A stretch of DNA of 64,000 nt from CAYUMU01 sp964445985 (GCA_964445985.1 CAYUMU010000001.1:186001-250000), one strand, 5' to 3'. Numbered from the stretch's first letter, positions 9,041 to 16,744 are shown. Translations and numbers: made by a program. The notes: generated from the letters alone by a model not told the origin.

Positions 9041-9074
9041 TATTCAAGCTTTGCTGGTATTCAAGCTTTGCTGG
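9041..9074. repeat. 17-bp tandem duplication
   Basis: TATTCAAGCTTTGCTGG occurs twice without a gap (9041-9057, 9058-9074). It is immediately followed by GCGCTAGCGGGGCTGGCG. Confidence 0.85.
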
Positions 9075-9191
9075 CGCTAGCGGGGCTGGCGACGCGGCCG
9101 ATAAGGCACCCCCGGAAAGAACTCCCCCTTGCTAGCGCGACACCTGGCGGTCGATGCGCTGAATCTATGGACAACCGGCAGCGACTTTGGG

Positions 9192-9218
9192 GCCGCCGAA
9201 AAATAACTTCCCGATTCA
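9192..9218. repeat. Dispersed repeat, copy 1 (GCCGAAAAATAACTTCC)
   Basis: The run CGCCGAAAAATAACTTCC then C-GATTCA matches 58484-58510 at nearly every base. Both copies are outside recognised coding sequence. The second copy lies next to a hairpin repeat. Confidence 0.7.
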
Positions 9219-9301
9219 TGAATCCTGTGTACGGAAACAATCGGGAAGCAAATGATCGATGGCCCCTTTGCCACTTCCGCAAGCTGTGCGGATGCATTTC
9301 C

Positions 9302-10036
9302 TCAGGCATGGATTAGCTCGGCCAGGTCGGGCGACGTGAGCCAAAACGGACAGTTTGGATTCTCCAACAGTCGAATGGCGATCCCCTGTGTTGATTCGCC
9401 AAGATCGAACACCACCTCGGGAATGCCAGGCGTCTCAATTCCCACGCGGATGGTGCGAAACCGTTCCGGCGCCATGGCCAAAGCTATTTCGCTCTTGCGA
9501 ACGAACTGGGAAATACCACGAAGTAAAAGCCGGCCCTGCGAATCGCCGTCGAGGTCGGGAATCGTGTACAGACCAAGCTGCCAAGGAAAGAGGCGGCAGC
9601 GATTGAGCAACAACCGTAGATCGTCGGCAGAAAAATCGGGGAGCCCCGCGGAACTGCCCTGCACTTGGGTCTCGTAGTCACGGACGGTAAATTCCAACAC
9701 GTTGATGGCTTTCCAATCGCGATCGACGGTTGGATCATAGTCGCGGGCGTTATTGCACCAATCATCTTCTTCAGGATCCCAACCGCCTTTGGTGAGAAAC
9801 CAATAAATAGTGTCGGCATGCCTCCGCACGGCATAGTCCGGCCCGCCGCACGACATGATACTTCCGCGGGTGGCGGCATAGCACTCTTCGCAGATTCCCA
9901 GGTTCAATTCATCCGAGGCGGCATCAAAGGGAGCAAACGATTCTGACAAAACTTCGCCATTCACGCGCACCACAAATACGCGCAGCGAGCAACCAACGTA
10001 TTCAATTTCCCGCTCGGATACTTCGAGAGAAGCCAC
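9302..10036 (-). CDS. Hypothetical protein
   Basis: A 244-residue protein that I do not recognise. It is acidic, without signal peptide or membrane segment, so probably cytoplasmic. Cysteines cluster early (CEECY, MSCGG), which may bind a metal. A Trp/Asp-rich stretch (WDPEEDDWCNNARDYDP) and a C-terminal IRVGIETPGIPEVVFDLGE segment are the other features. The start is uncertain: GTG at 10036 has GAGG about seven bases upstream and is preferred to a TTG at 10087, which has none. It lies upstream of the defence-like cassette region and is separated from it by an SDR gene on the same strand. Confidence 0.6.
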   Translation of the reverse strand: MASLEVSEREIEYVGCSLRVFVVRVNGEVLSESFAPFDAASDELNLGICEECYAATRGSIMSCGGPDYAVRRHADTIYWFLTKGGWDPEEDDWCNNARDYDPTVDRDWKAINVLEFTVRDYETQVQGSSAGLPDFSADDLRLLLNRCRLFPWQLGLYTIPDLDGDSQGRLLLRGISQFVRKSEIALAMAPERFRTIRVGIETPGIPEVVFDLGESTQGIAIRLLENPNCPFWLTSPDLAELIHA

Positions 10037-10103
10037 GGTCACACCTCGCTTTATAGAAACTTTGTCAATAGCGTGGTATCGAGGCAAGCTGCCCTGCCTT
10101 GCC

Positions 10104-10871
10104 TCATCGCAAAAACCGCCCTCCGTTAATGTCGATGATGGCTCCGTTCACGAAGCGGGCTGCGTCGCTCACCAGGAACAGCACGGCCGCGGCCACGTCT
10201 TCCGCCGTGCCATTGCATCCCAGGGGCGTTTCGCGGCGATATTGTTCCATCCGTTCCCGAGTGGAAAACTGTTCATGATGCCGCGTTTCTATCACGCCGG
10301 GCATGATGGCGTTGGTTCGCACCCCGGGCGCGAGTTCCTTGGCGAGCGTGCGCGTCATCACTTGCAGGCCGCCTTTGGCAATCGCGTAGGGTCCGGCCCC
10401 GTTGGCGCCGCCGGTTTGCACCGAGAGCGAAAGGTTGTTCACAATCGCCCCGTGGCCCGACTGCTTGAGATAGGGAATCGCGGCCTGCGTCACCAGAAAC
10501 GCGCTGGTCAGGTTGGTGGCCAGCACGTGGTCCCACAGTTCCAGCGAACACTCGGCCAGACTCGCGCGTTCCACCGGCGAGCCCGCGTTGTTCACCAGAA
10601 TATCGAGCCCGTCGGCCAGGAAAGCGAACTTGTCCGCCACTTCACGAGCAGCGCGACGGTCGGTGAGATCGGCCTGCAGCACGGTAGCCCGCCCACCCGC
10701 GTTCTGGATCCCTTCCACCACCGCCAAGGCTTCTTCGTGACTGCGATGGCAATGCACGCCGACAAACGCCCCCTGGGCAGCCAGCGCCTCGGCAATCGCC
10801 CGGCCAATCCCCACCCCGCCGCCCGTCACCAAAGCCGCTCGGCCATCCAAAGAAAATACGTCGTTAGCCAT
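10104..10871 (-). CDS. Short-chain dehydrogenase/reductase (SDR)
   Basis: A 255-residue classical SDR. Cofactor motif TGGGVGIG at residues 16-23, NNAG at 94-97, and the catalytic YxxxK at Tyr162/Lys166 with serines near 148-150. The arrangement near beta-2 (VHCHRS) has basic residues, compatible with NADPH. Family members oxidise or reduce alcohols and ketones, including sugars and 3-oxoacyl-ACP; the substrate cannot be told. ATG at 10871. The protein ends IDINGGRFLR, as is usual for FabG-like SDRs. It has no clear operon partner. Confidence 0.85.
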   Translation of the reverse strand: MANDVFSLDGRAALVTGGGVGIGRAIAEALAAQGAFVGVHCHRSHEEALAVVEGIQNAGGRATVLQADLTDRRAAREVADKFAFLADGLDILVNNAGSPVERASLAECSLELWDHVLATNLTSAFLVTQAAIPYLKQSGHGAIVNNLSLSVQTGGANGAGPYAIAKGGLQVMTRTLAKELAPGVRTNAIMPGVIETRHHEQFSTRERMEQYRRETPLGCNGTAEDVAAAVLFLVSDAARFVNGAIIDINGGRFLR

Positions 10872-11058
10872 AATTGTTTCGCGACAAAACCAGAGGGCAT
10901 GGTCGATCCATAACTTCCCAATGGCCCGATTCTACCCTCTCGGCCGCGGCCCCGCCCAATCCCAAGCCGGCCGGCCTTTTGAATAAAGCCCGAATGAGTT
11001 GGAAGGAGGGGTGGAAGCTTGAAGCAGCTTTAACCAGGGGGGGCGGAGAGGCCGTGGG

Positions 11059-11958
11059 TTATCTTGTTCCATCATCGAGCGCGATTCTCACCCCATCTCG
11101 CGGAACGGTATCTTGCAACCGCTTGATGATTGCCCGCACGGCTGACTTGGGGCGCCGCGCCAGTATCTGTTCCAACTCATCGTGCAACGGAGCCGCATTC
11201 GCACTACCGTACTCGCAGAGTTCTCGCGCTTCATCATACCTTGGCTTGAGCGATCGCGCCACGGTTGCGAAGCCGCCCCAACTGCTTCCATCGGCTATGA
11301 ATTCATGTTGCTCTGTACCATCTGCAGCGACCCAAAACACGTACAGCATTCGGGTGGACGAATCGGGCGGCAATTGCGTGGGGGTCGCCAGATTTCGCTG
11401 CGCCGCAACGAATTCACTCAGTGGCGAGAATGACCGACACCTCTTCGCGACGTACCGCAAGTTCAGGTGTTTCGCGACTTGGCGATTGTGAATCGACGGA
11501 ATGTAGATTGGTTTGGAATTGCCTGTCCGGCTGCTGGAGACCAGCCGTTCCTTGGGGCTGCTAATCGCCTCAGGGTTCTTGACGGCAACTGGTTTCCAAG
11601 AGGGGAAGACTTTGGGAATCGCGGATTCGATATCGGCCAGTATCCAAGCTTCAAGCTCCTGCACTGGCACGAGAGACAAGCAGGTATCAACCGCAAGAGG
11701 CGACGGGCCAACAATTCGATCCATGATCTGCTGCTTCCGTGATTCAGGATCGTGCCCGTCCGAATCGTAGCAAATAATGAACCGCCGGCAGCCAAGCTTT
11801 TGCAGCAGCTTCAGATCCCTCGCCCCCTTTCGCAACATGTCGCCGCATCCGCCATAGCCGCGCTGCTCGATCTGCAGGCTGGAGCAGTTGCACATCCTGC
11901 GGATGAGGATTTTGAGAACCTCCACGTCCGAAACATCTTCCGCGAGGACCCCATACAT
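11059..11958 (-). CDS. TOPRIM-like DUF4276/OLD-type nuclease subunit of a putative defence pair
   Basis: 299 residues. The first about 200 look like a TOPRIM-fold protein of the DUF4276/RloB kind: a conserved acid at Glu7 in VLAEDVSD, the acidic pair Asp65-x-Asp67 in IICYDSDGHD, and VPVQELEAWILAD at about 97-109, a hallmark of that group. TOPRIM domains of this kind cut nucleic acid with metal ions and often act as toxic effectors controlled by an ABC-type ATPase. The partner ATPase ends six bases before this start, and GAGGAA inside its last codons is the likely ribosome-binding site, so the two are probably translated as a pair. The C-terminal about 100 residues are an unrecognised extension. 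Function is inferred from family and context. Confidence 0.7.
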   Translation of the reverse strand: MYGVLAEDVSDVEVLKILIRRMCNCSSLQIEQRGYGGCGDMLRKGARDLKLLQKLGCRRFIICYDSDGHDPESRKQQIMDRIVGPSPLAVDTCLSLVPVQELEAWILADIESAIPKVFPSWKPVAVKNPEAISSPKERLVSSSRTGNSKPIYIPSIHNRQVAKHLNLRYVAKRCRSFSPLSEFVAAQRNLATPTQLPPDSSTRMLYVFWVAADGTEQHEFIADGSSWGGFATVARSLKPRYDEARELCEYGSANAAPLHDELEQILARRPKSAVRAIIKRLQDTVPRDGVRIALDDGTR

Positions 11959-11964
11959 CGCCCA

Positions 11965-13146
11965 CTATTCCTCGACGGTTTCGATGAACTCAGCGAGAGT
12001 GCCCTGGTCTTCGATGTACTCTTTGGCAATATTCATCTCTTGAGGGGACATGGCTTTGACTTGGGTTTGCCCGTCTTTGATGGAGACGAATCGGACATCT
12101 TCGGAATTCAATTCATTAAGAGCGACGGCTGAATGAGTTGAAAAGATCACCTGGCTCGGCCCAGCGTAAGACTGCATCACGTTGATCAGCTTCCGAAGAA
12201 GGGCGCGATGGATGCCGTCTTCTGGATGTTCGAAAAGCATTAGGGCATTGCGGTCCAATACAAGGTGCGCCAATACACGAAGAACACGGCGAGTACCAAG
12301 CGATAGGGTGCCGAATGTGCGATATACACCTCCCCCACCCAACATGCTGCCAAGCTGAAATGAGAGGTGATAAAGAAAAGTGCTCTCCTCACTCGGACTA
12401 TGTGAAGAATCTTTGAAATCAGGAGTCCGCAGAATCTGAATATGCCTGATTAGGTCCAGGCCGTGTTCGCCCAGCAATTTCGCGAACTCCTCAAATCTTT
12501 CGTTCTCCTCAATATAAGAATAGAGCAACCGCATACTAAAGGAGTTGGAATGGCTTCCCGAAATGCGCGCCTGGGATACCCAATCATTGTATGCTTTCTT
12601 TAGAATAACGCCCGCTTGATCCTCCGACTCACTAGGCTCATCCAACGGGTAATAGCGGAACTGATGAAAGAATTGAGAAATTGGGCTTATTTCTTGAATG
12701 ACCGCTTCGCTCGCTGGTAGCAGCGACAAAATTGCTGGGATGCAAGAAGCAGAACTACCAATTTGGATAGGTGACCGACCTGAGATGTTCACCGTCTGAT
12801 CTTGGCGGTCAAAGATTGTCAGCCACGTTTCACTGACATCCAGTACACATAAGGACTCCGAAAGGGGACGCAATGGCCACTCCCCTTGAAGTCTGAGGTG
12901 ATAACGGTAGAACTTGCGATCTAATTCTACGTCGGCTTCAAATACGCAACTTCCTCTGAGGAAATATCGAAGTTGCTCGAACGCAAGTTCCGGAGTTGTC
13001 GCGAATTCCCCGACAAACGCCATCGCGCGCAGAATCGCCGTCTTGCCCGACCCGTTGCGGCCGAGCAAAGCGGTTACCTTACCTAGCGAGTCGAGTTCAA
13101 CATTCTCGCAGGATCGGAAGCCCTTCACGCTGAATCGCTTAAGCAT
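11965..13146 (-). CDS. AAA15/21-type (OLD/RecF-like) ATPase of a putative defence pair
   Basis: 393 residues. It begins with the RecF/SMC-type N-terminus LKRFSVKGFRSCENVELDSL, Walker A GRNGSGKT at 29-36, and later a signature-like LSLGTRRVLRVLAHL, Walker B LMLFEHPEDG and an H-loop FSTHS. This is the layout of ABC-ATPase-like proteins that pair with TOPRIM nucleases in anti-phage systems such as PARIS and related two-gene cassettes. The start is the ATG at 13146; the open frame reaches a TTG three codons earlier. Base composition is visibly more AT-rich than in thrS or infC, which suggests acquisition. It begins 63 bases after the infC stop on the same strand. The ATPase may sense a phage signal and release or activate the TOPRIM partner; that is inference. 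Confidence 0.75.
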   Translation of the reverse strand: MLKRFSVKGFRSCENVELDSLGKVTALLGRNGSGKTAILRAMAFVGEFATTPELAFEQLRYFLRGSCVFEADVELDRKFYRYHLRLQGEWPLRPLSESLCVLDVSETWLTIFDRQDQTVNISGRSPIQIGSSASCIPAILSLLPASEAVIQEISPISQFFHQFRYYPLDEPSESEDQAGVILKKAYNDWVSQARISGSHSNSFSMRLLYSYIEENERFEEFAKLLGEHGLDLIRHIQILRTPDFKDSSHSPSEESTFLYHLSFQLGSMLGGGGVYRTFGTLSLGTRRVLRVLAHLVLDRNALMLFEHPEDGIHRALLRKLINVMQSYAGPSQVIFSTHSAVALNELNSEDVRFVSIKDGQTQVKAMSPQEMNIAKEYIEDQGTLAEFIETVEE

Positions 13147-13209
13147 CGGTAGCAACCACTTATGCTAGCGCGGGGGTTCGATGTTGATGATGAGGCTGCC
13201 CCACAAAGG

Positions 13210-13704
13210 TTACTTCGGAGCAATCCGAGCTTCGATCCGCCGGCCGGCCTGTTTTGGCGGCGATTCCACTTTGCCGCAGTCTTGCAACTGCTCGATGATC
13301 TGGTTGATCAGGCGGACGCCCTCTTCCATGTGCGCCAGTTCGCGGCCGCGGAAGAGCACGGAGACCAGCACCTTGTCTTTGTGCTCCAGGAACGTCCGAG
13401 CCCGATTCACCTTCACCTCGATATCGTGATCGCCGGTTTTCGGGCGAACGCGGATTTCCTTCAGCTTGGTTTGGTGGGCGTGTTTCACCCGCTTTTGCTG
13501 CTGGTACTTGAACTTGCCGAAATCCATGATGCGGCAGACCGGCGGCTTGGCGTCGGGGGCCACTTCGACCAGATCGAGCCCGGCTTCGCGCGCCAGGTTC
13601 AGGGCTTCCATGGTCGGGATGATGCCCAATTGTTCGCCCTCGTCGTTGATAACGCGAATGGGCGTGATCCGAATTTGGTCGTTAACGCGTTGTTGGCGTT
13701 CGAT
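13210..13704 (-). CDS. infC: Translation initiation factor IF-3
   Basis: A 164-residue IF-3, which binds the 30S subunit and checks start-codon selection. The N-terminal domain reads RVNDQIRITPIRVINDEG then QLGIIPTMEALNLAREAGLD, and the C-terminal domain contains CRIMDFGKFKYQQQKR and KEIRVRPKTGDHDIEVK, all textbook IF-3. No ATG, GTG or TTG lies upstream of the conserved RVNDQIR. An ATC codon at 13704, nine bases after GGAGG, is the likely start, in line with the AUU/AUC starts known for infC. thrS lies upstream on the same strand, as in many bacteria. The usual rpmI and rplT do not follow; an ATPase/TOPRIM pair does. Confidence 0.95.
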   Translation of the reverse strand: MERQQRVNDQIRITPIRVINDEGEQLGIIPTMEALNLAREAGLDLVEVAPDAKPPVCRIMDFGKFKYQQQKRVKHAHQTKLKEIRVRPKTGDHDIEVKVNRARTFLEHKDKVLVSVLFRGRELAHMEEGVRLINQIIEQLQDCGKVESPPKQAGRRIEARIAPK

Positions 13705-13718
13705 TGCAGTCGTCCTCC
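13702..13718 (-). promoter_or_regulatory. GGAGG ribosome-binding site and ATC start codon of infC
   Basis: On the minus strand GGAGG occupies 13718-13714, then nine bases, then ATC at 13704-13702. The codons after it give ERQQRVNDQIR, in frame with IF-3. In other bacteria the rare infC start lets IF-3 repress its own synthesis, and the same may hold here. Confidence 0.75.
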
Positions 13719-13789
13719 AGCGAGTTAGATGACATCCAGGTGGCAGACCCTACGAGTACCGCCTTGAAGAACCTGACGCATGCAAGTTT

Positions 13790-13821
13790 AGAATATCGAA
13801 TTGGCAAAGGGAGCGCGTCAA
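13790..13821 (-). promoter_or_regulatory. Candidate infC promoter
   Basis: TTGACG at 13821-13816 and GATATT at 13797-13792 with an 18-base spacer, about 90 bases before the infC start. It would allow infC to be transcribed independently of thrS. Confidence 0.4.
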
Positions 13822-13832
13822 CTATTTTTGCC

Positions 13833-13846
13833 GGGAGAATTCTCCC
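13833..13846. repeat. Perfect palindrome in the thrS-infC spacer
   Basis: GGGAGAATTCTCCC reads the same on both strands; flanking GCC/GGC extends the arms with one bulge. It lies just upstream of the candidate infC promoter and about 65 bases after the thrS stop. It could be an operator, an RNA processing site, or part of a thrS terminator without a T-tract. Confidence 0.5.
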
Positions 13847-13909
13847 AGGCCGAATAGCCGTTGCCATCCCCCCGCCTTCACCTTCCCTCTAAGGCCCATC
13901 AACATAGCA

Positions 13910-15916
13910 TCAATACTCGTGGCTTTCACCCTTCGCCGCCAACCCCGCATCCAGCGGTTCAAATTTTTGCCGCACGGTGCGGGCCGCCGCTTCTTGTTGC
14001 AGCCGGGCAATCGCGTCGGCCACCGACAGCGCCCCCAAATCGCCGTCGATCCGGTCGCGCACGCTCACCGTTCCCTGCTCCTCGTCGCGGCCGCCCACCA
14101 CCAGCATGTACGGAATCAACTCCAACTGGGCATCGCGAATCTTGGCGCCCAGCTTCTCCGGCCGGTAATCGCCGGTCACGCGGATGCCTGCCTGGCGCAG
14201 TTGCGCCTCGACCTTGCGGCCGTAGTCTTCAAACTTTTGGCTCACCACCAAAATGCGCGCCTGCTCGGGGGCCAGCCAGAGCGGGAACGCGCCGGCAAAG
14301 TGTTCGATCAGCACGCCGATGAAGCGCTCCATCGAGCCCAGCGGCGCCCGGTGAATCATCACCGGCCGGTGAGCCTTGTTGTCGGCCCCGATGTATTCCA
14401 GGGCAAAGCGTTCTTCGCTCGGCAGGTTGTAGTCGAGCTGCACGGTGCCGAGTTGCCACTCGCGGCCCAGGCAGTCGGTCACCACGAAGTCGGCCTTGGG
14501 GCCATAAAAGGCCGCCTCGCCCGGCTCGATTTCCAACTGCGGCAGGTTCATGGCCCGGCAGACTTTTTCGAGCGAAGCCTCGGCCCGGTTCCAGCTTTCG
14601 TCGCTCCCCACGTACTTGTCGCTAGCCGGGTCGCGAAAACCGAGCCGCACGCGGTAGTTTTCCATGCCCACCGCCTGGAGCACGTACTGGGTCATCTCCA
14701 GGCAGCCGCGGAACTCGTCTTCCACCTGGTCTTCGGTGCAGAACAGGTGGGCGTCGTCTTGGGTAAAACCGCGAACGCGGGTCATGCCGCCCAGCTCGCC
14801 GCTCTTTTCGTACCGGTACACGGTGCCGAACTCGGCCAGACGCACCGGCAAGTCGCGGTAGCTGCGCGGCTGCGACTTGTAAATCATCACGTGGTGAGGG
14901 CAGTTCATCGGCTTGAGCAGGTAACGCTCGCCGGGCTCCATTTCGATCGGAGCGAACTGGCTATCGCTATAGTAGGGAAAATGGCCGGAAATCTCGTACA
15001 TTTCCACGCGGCCAATGTGCGGGGTATACACCGGGTCGTAACCTCGGCGAATCAACTCCTCGCGCACAAAGTTTTCCAGGGTGCCGCGAATGACCGCGCC
15101 CTTGGGCTTCCAGAGGATGAGGCCCGAGCCGACGAGGCTGTTGGTCGCGAACAGGCCCAATTGCCGGCCGAGCACGCGGTGGTCGCGGCGTTTGGCTTCT
15201 TCCACCCGCTCCAGATGCTTGGCCAGGTCGTCCTTGCTGAAGAAGGCGGTGCCGTACAGCCGCTGCAATTGTTGACGGGATTGATCACCCTTCCAGTAGG
15301 CCCCGGCGACCGAAAGCAACTTGAACGCGCCAATGGCCCCGGCGCTGGGCACATGAGGGCCGCGGCAAAGGTCAATGAATTCGCCTTGCCGGTAGAACGA
15401 CAGCGATTCGTGGCCGGCCAGGCCGTCTTCAATGTGCTCCACCTTGAGCGGCTGATCGAGATCGCGGCACACGGCCAGGGCGTCTGCGCGGTTCGATTCG
15501 ATCCGCTCGAAGGGCTCGTCGGCATCCACGATTTTTTGCATTTCGGCTTCGATCCGCGCGAAGTCTTCCTCGGTGAGGGAGTCTTCCACGTCGATATCGT
15601 AGTAGAAGCCGGCATCGATGGTCGGCCCGAAGGCCAGCCGCACGTTCTTGTAAAGCCGCATCACGGCCCGGGCCATCACGTGGGCGCACGAATGCCGCAT
15701 CACGCCCAGGGCTTCCGGATCTTTGGCGGTGAAAATCCGCAGCTTGGCGGCGCCCTCGGTAGGGAGCCGGTAATCCAGGCCGACGATTTTGCCATCGACC
15801 TCGGCGGCCAGGGCCGCTTTGGCCAGGCGAGGGCCAATGGATTCGGCAACATCTTTCGCGGAAACGGGATTTACAAACTCCCGTACGCTACCATCCGGCA
15901 ATTGAACCTGAAGCAT
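13910..15916 (-). CDS. thrS: Threonyl-tRNA synthetase
   Basis: A 668-residue class II synthetase that charges tRNA-Thr. It has an N-terminal TGS domain (LQVQLPDGSVREF), the SAD editing domain (HSCAHVMARAVM, LAFGPTIDAGFYYD), the catalytic core with motif 2 and zinc-binding residues (MNCPHHVMIYKSQPRSYRDLP, TRVRGFTQDDAHLFC), motif 3 HRAPLGSMERF, and a C-terminal anticodon-binding domain. Length matches the full editing-competent form. The ATG at 15916 gives the usual MLQVQLPDGS start with GAGAGGG just upstream; an ATG six codons earlier lacks a ribosome-binding site. It is the first gene of the thrS-infC group. Confidence 0.96.
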   Translation of the reverse strand: MLQVQLPDGSVREFVNPVSAKDVAESIGPRLAKAALAAEVDGKIVGLDYRLPTEGAAKLRIFTAKDPEALGVMRHSCAHVMARAVMRLYKNVRLAFGPTIDAGFYYDIDVEDSLTEEDFARIEAEMQKIVDADEPFERIESNRADALAVCRDLDQPLKVEHIEDGLAGHESLSFYRQGEFIDLCRGPHVPSAGAIGAFKLLSVAGAYWKGDQSRQQLQRLYGTAFFSKDDLAKHLERVEEAKRRDHRVLGRQLGLFATNSLVGSGLILWKPKGAVIRGTLENFVREELIRRGYDPVYTPHIGRVEMYEISGHFPYYSDSQFAPIEMEPGERYLLKPMNCPHHVMIYKSQPRSYRDLPVRLAEFGTVYRYEKSGELGGMTRVRGFTQDDAHLFCTEDQVEDEFRGCLEMTQYVLQAVGMENYRVRLGFRDPASDKYVGSDESWNRAEASLEKVCRAMNLPQLEIEPGEAAFYGPKADFVVTDCLGREWQLGTVQLDYNLPSEERFALEYIGADNKAHRPVMIHRAPLGSMERFIGVLIEHFAGAFPLWLAPEQARILVVSQKFEDYGRKVEAQLRQAGIRVTGDYRPEKLGAKIRDAQLELIPYMLVVGGRDEEQGTVSVRDRIDGDLGALSVADAIARLQQEAAARTVRQKFEPLDAGLAAKGESHEY

Positions 15917-16231
15917 GTCCCTCTCGCGGCGCATACGCCGGGTGTTGGAATAGGGGCGGTCGCACGGGGGGAGGCAACGTCGTTACAAAGGACGCCGCTC
16001 GTCCAGGGCTCCCCTCGGAACCTTCAAACCGGGGTCCCCAGCTTGCCAGCAGGGGGGGACGAACCAATTTCGCCTGCCTGAGGGCCGCTGTTCTTTCCCC
16101 GACTAGATAATGGAGGGTAAGTATAGGAGTCGGGTTCGCTTACGGGAAGAGGGAAGCATTGCTGGCTGCATTTCTTTACGGTGAAGACTGCTGCTTTGGA
16201 TTGCTGCTGCGGCCGGAACGCAGATACTGAA

Positions 16232-16261
16232 TTCGGAGTTCGGAGTTCGGAATTCGGAGTT
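16232..16261. repeat. Heptamer array, minus orientation
   Basis: Four consecutive copies of TTCGGA(G/A), the complement of the [AC]A[CT]TCCG unit found at 16644, 17570, 23118 and 45776. Confidence 0.8.
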
Positions 16262-16309
16262 GAAAAGCAGGTGCGTCCCTTTCGCATGGAAGGCTGCTGG
16301 CGCGAAACC

Positions 16310-16354
16310 CTTTCCCCCTTCTCCCCCCGGAGTGCCGGGGGAGAAGGGGGAAAG
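16310..16354. repeat. 20-bp near-perfect hairpin
   Basis: A left arm CTTTCCCCCTTCTCCCC... (16310-16330) pairs with ...GGAGAAGGGGGAAAG (16335-16354) around the loop AGTG, with one bulged base. It is far from any gene end, so a simple terminator role is unlikely. It looks like a mobile or structural repeat. Confidence 0.75.
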
Positions 16355-16588
16355 AAAGTCCTTAGCGAGGGAGTCCCACAATCGTCCCCCGCTAACCGCG
16401 TCGAGTTGCCATAAAGCATGGTACGCCCGTGGTGTAAGCATGCCGAAGCACCTCACACTCGGCATGAGCCCCAAAAAAAATGGCCGCCAGCCAAAAAATA
16501 TGTATAGGTCGGGAATAGGTTTTCTGGCAAATTACATCCTCACACATTTCACCAATTCATTTCAAGATTCACACCGCCTGCCATTTCC

Positions 16589-16656
16589 AATTTGCAATCC
16601 AATCCGCCCCAACCCACCAAACAACCACCCGACAGCCCTCTTCAACTCCGAACTCC
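16589..16656 (+). repeat. Long direct repeat, left copy
   Basis: 68 bases that recur at 17937-18005 in the same orientation. The first 23 bases (AATTTGCAATCCAATCC...) and a 15-base block (GCCCTCTTCAACTCC) are identical, with scattered differences between. The two copies bracket the RepA-like ATPase gene. Confidence 0.8.
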
Positions 16657-16727
16657 GCACTCCGAACTCCGCACTCCGAACTCCGCACTCCGAACTCCGC
16701 ACTCCGAACTCTCAATTCCGAACTTCC
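16644..16727. repeat. Heptamer array, 12 units of [AC]A[CT]TCCG
   Basis: Twelve 7-bp units in a row, mostly alternating AACTCCG and CACTCCG, with decayed units at the end (AACTCTC, AATTCCG, AACTTCC). The array stops 17 bases before the ATG of the next gene. Because 7 is not a multiple of 3 it reads as a repeating 7-residue peptide, which inflates the open frame upstream of the true start. Confidence 0.92.
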
Positions 16728-16744
16728 CCCTCAAGCCTCTTCCC

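Larger units (their letters stand above)
8623..9301. other. Repeat-bearing intergenic region
   Basis: 679 bases, partly AT-rich. It holds the promoter candidate at 8815-8843, a 12-base perfect palindrome GCTTGCGCAAGC (8901-8912), a GTGGTTT-AGA-AAACCAC hairpin (9004-9020), a 17-bp tandem duplication (9041-9074) and a dispersed repeat (9192-9218). Overlapping open frames on both strands near 9061-9316 give no recognisable protein and are judged spurious. Confidence 0.55.
15917..16744. other. Repeat-rich spacer between divergent genes
   Basis: 828 bases between thrS (minus) and the RepA-like ATPase gene (plus). It contains heptamer arrays (16232-16261, 16644-16727), a very strong hairpin (16310-16354), a degenerate TTAGCGAGGG / CCCCGCTAACCGCGTCGAGTT pair (16362-16407) and one 68-bp direct repeat (16589-16656). 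A short AT-rich stretch near 16475-16560 may hold the ATPase promoter. Open frames here translate repeat DNA and are not counted as genes. Confidence 0.7.

Noticed and set aside
13833..13846. Intrinsic terminator after thrS
   Set aside because: The palindrome is followed on the transcribed strand by AAAAATAG rather than a U-tract, so it was listed as a palindrome only.
13919..16081. A 720-codon open frame on the plus strand
   Set aside because: It lies opposite thrS and its translation is His/Ala/Gly-rich with no domain, as expected for the antisense of a GC-rich gene.
16644..16727. Possible coding sequence upstream of the RepA-like ATPase
   Set aside because: The frame is open only because heptamers lack stops; the encoded peptide simply repeats the units.
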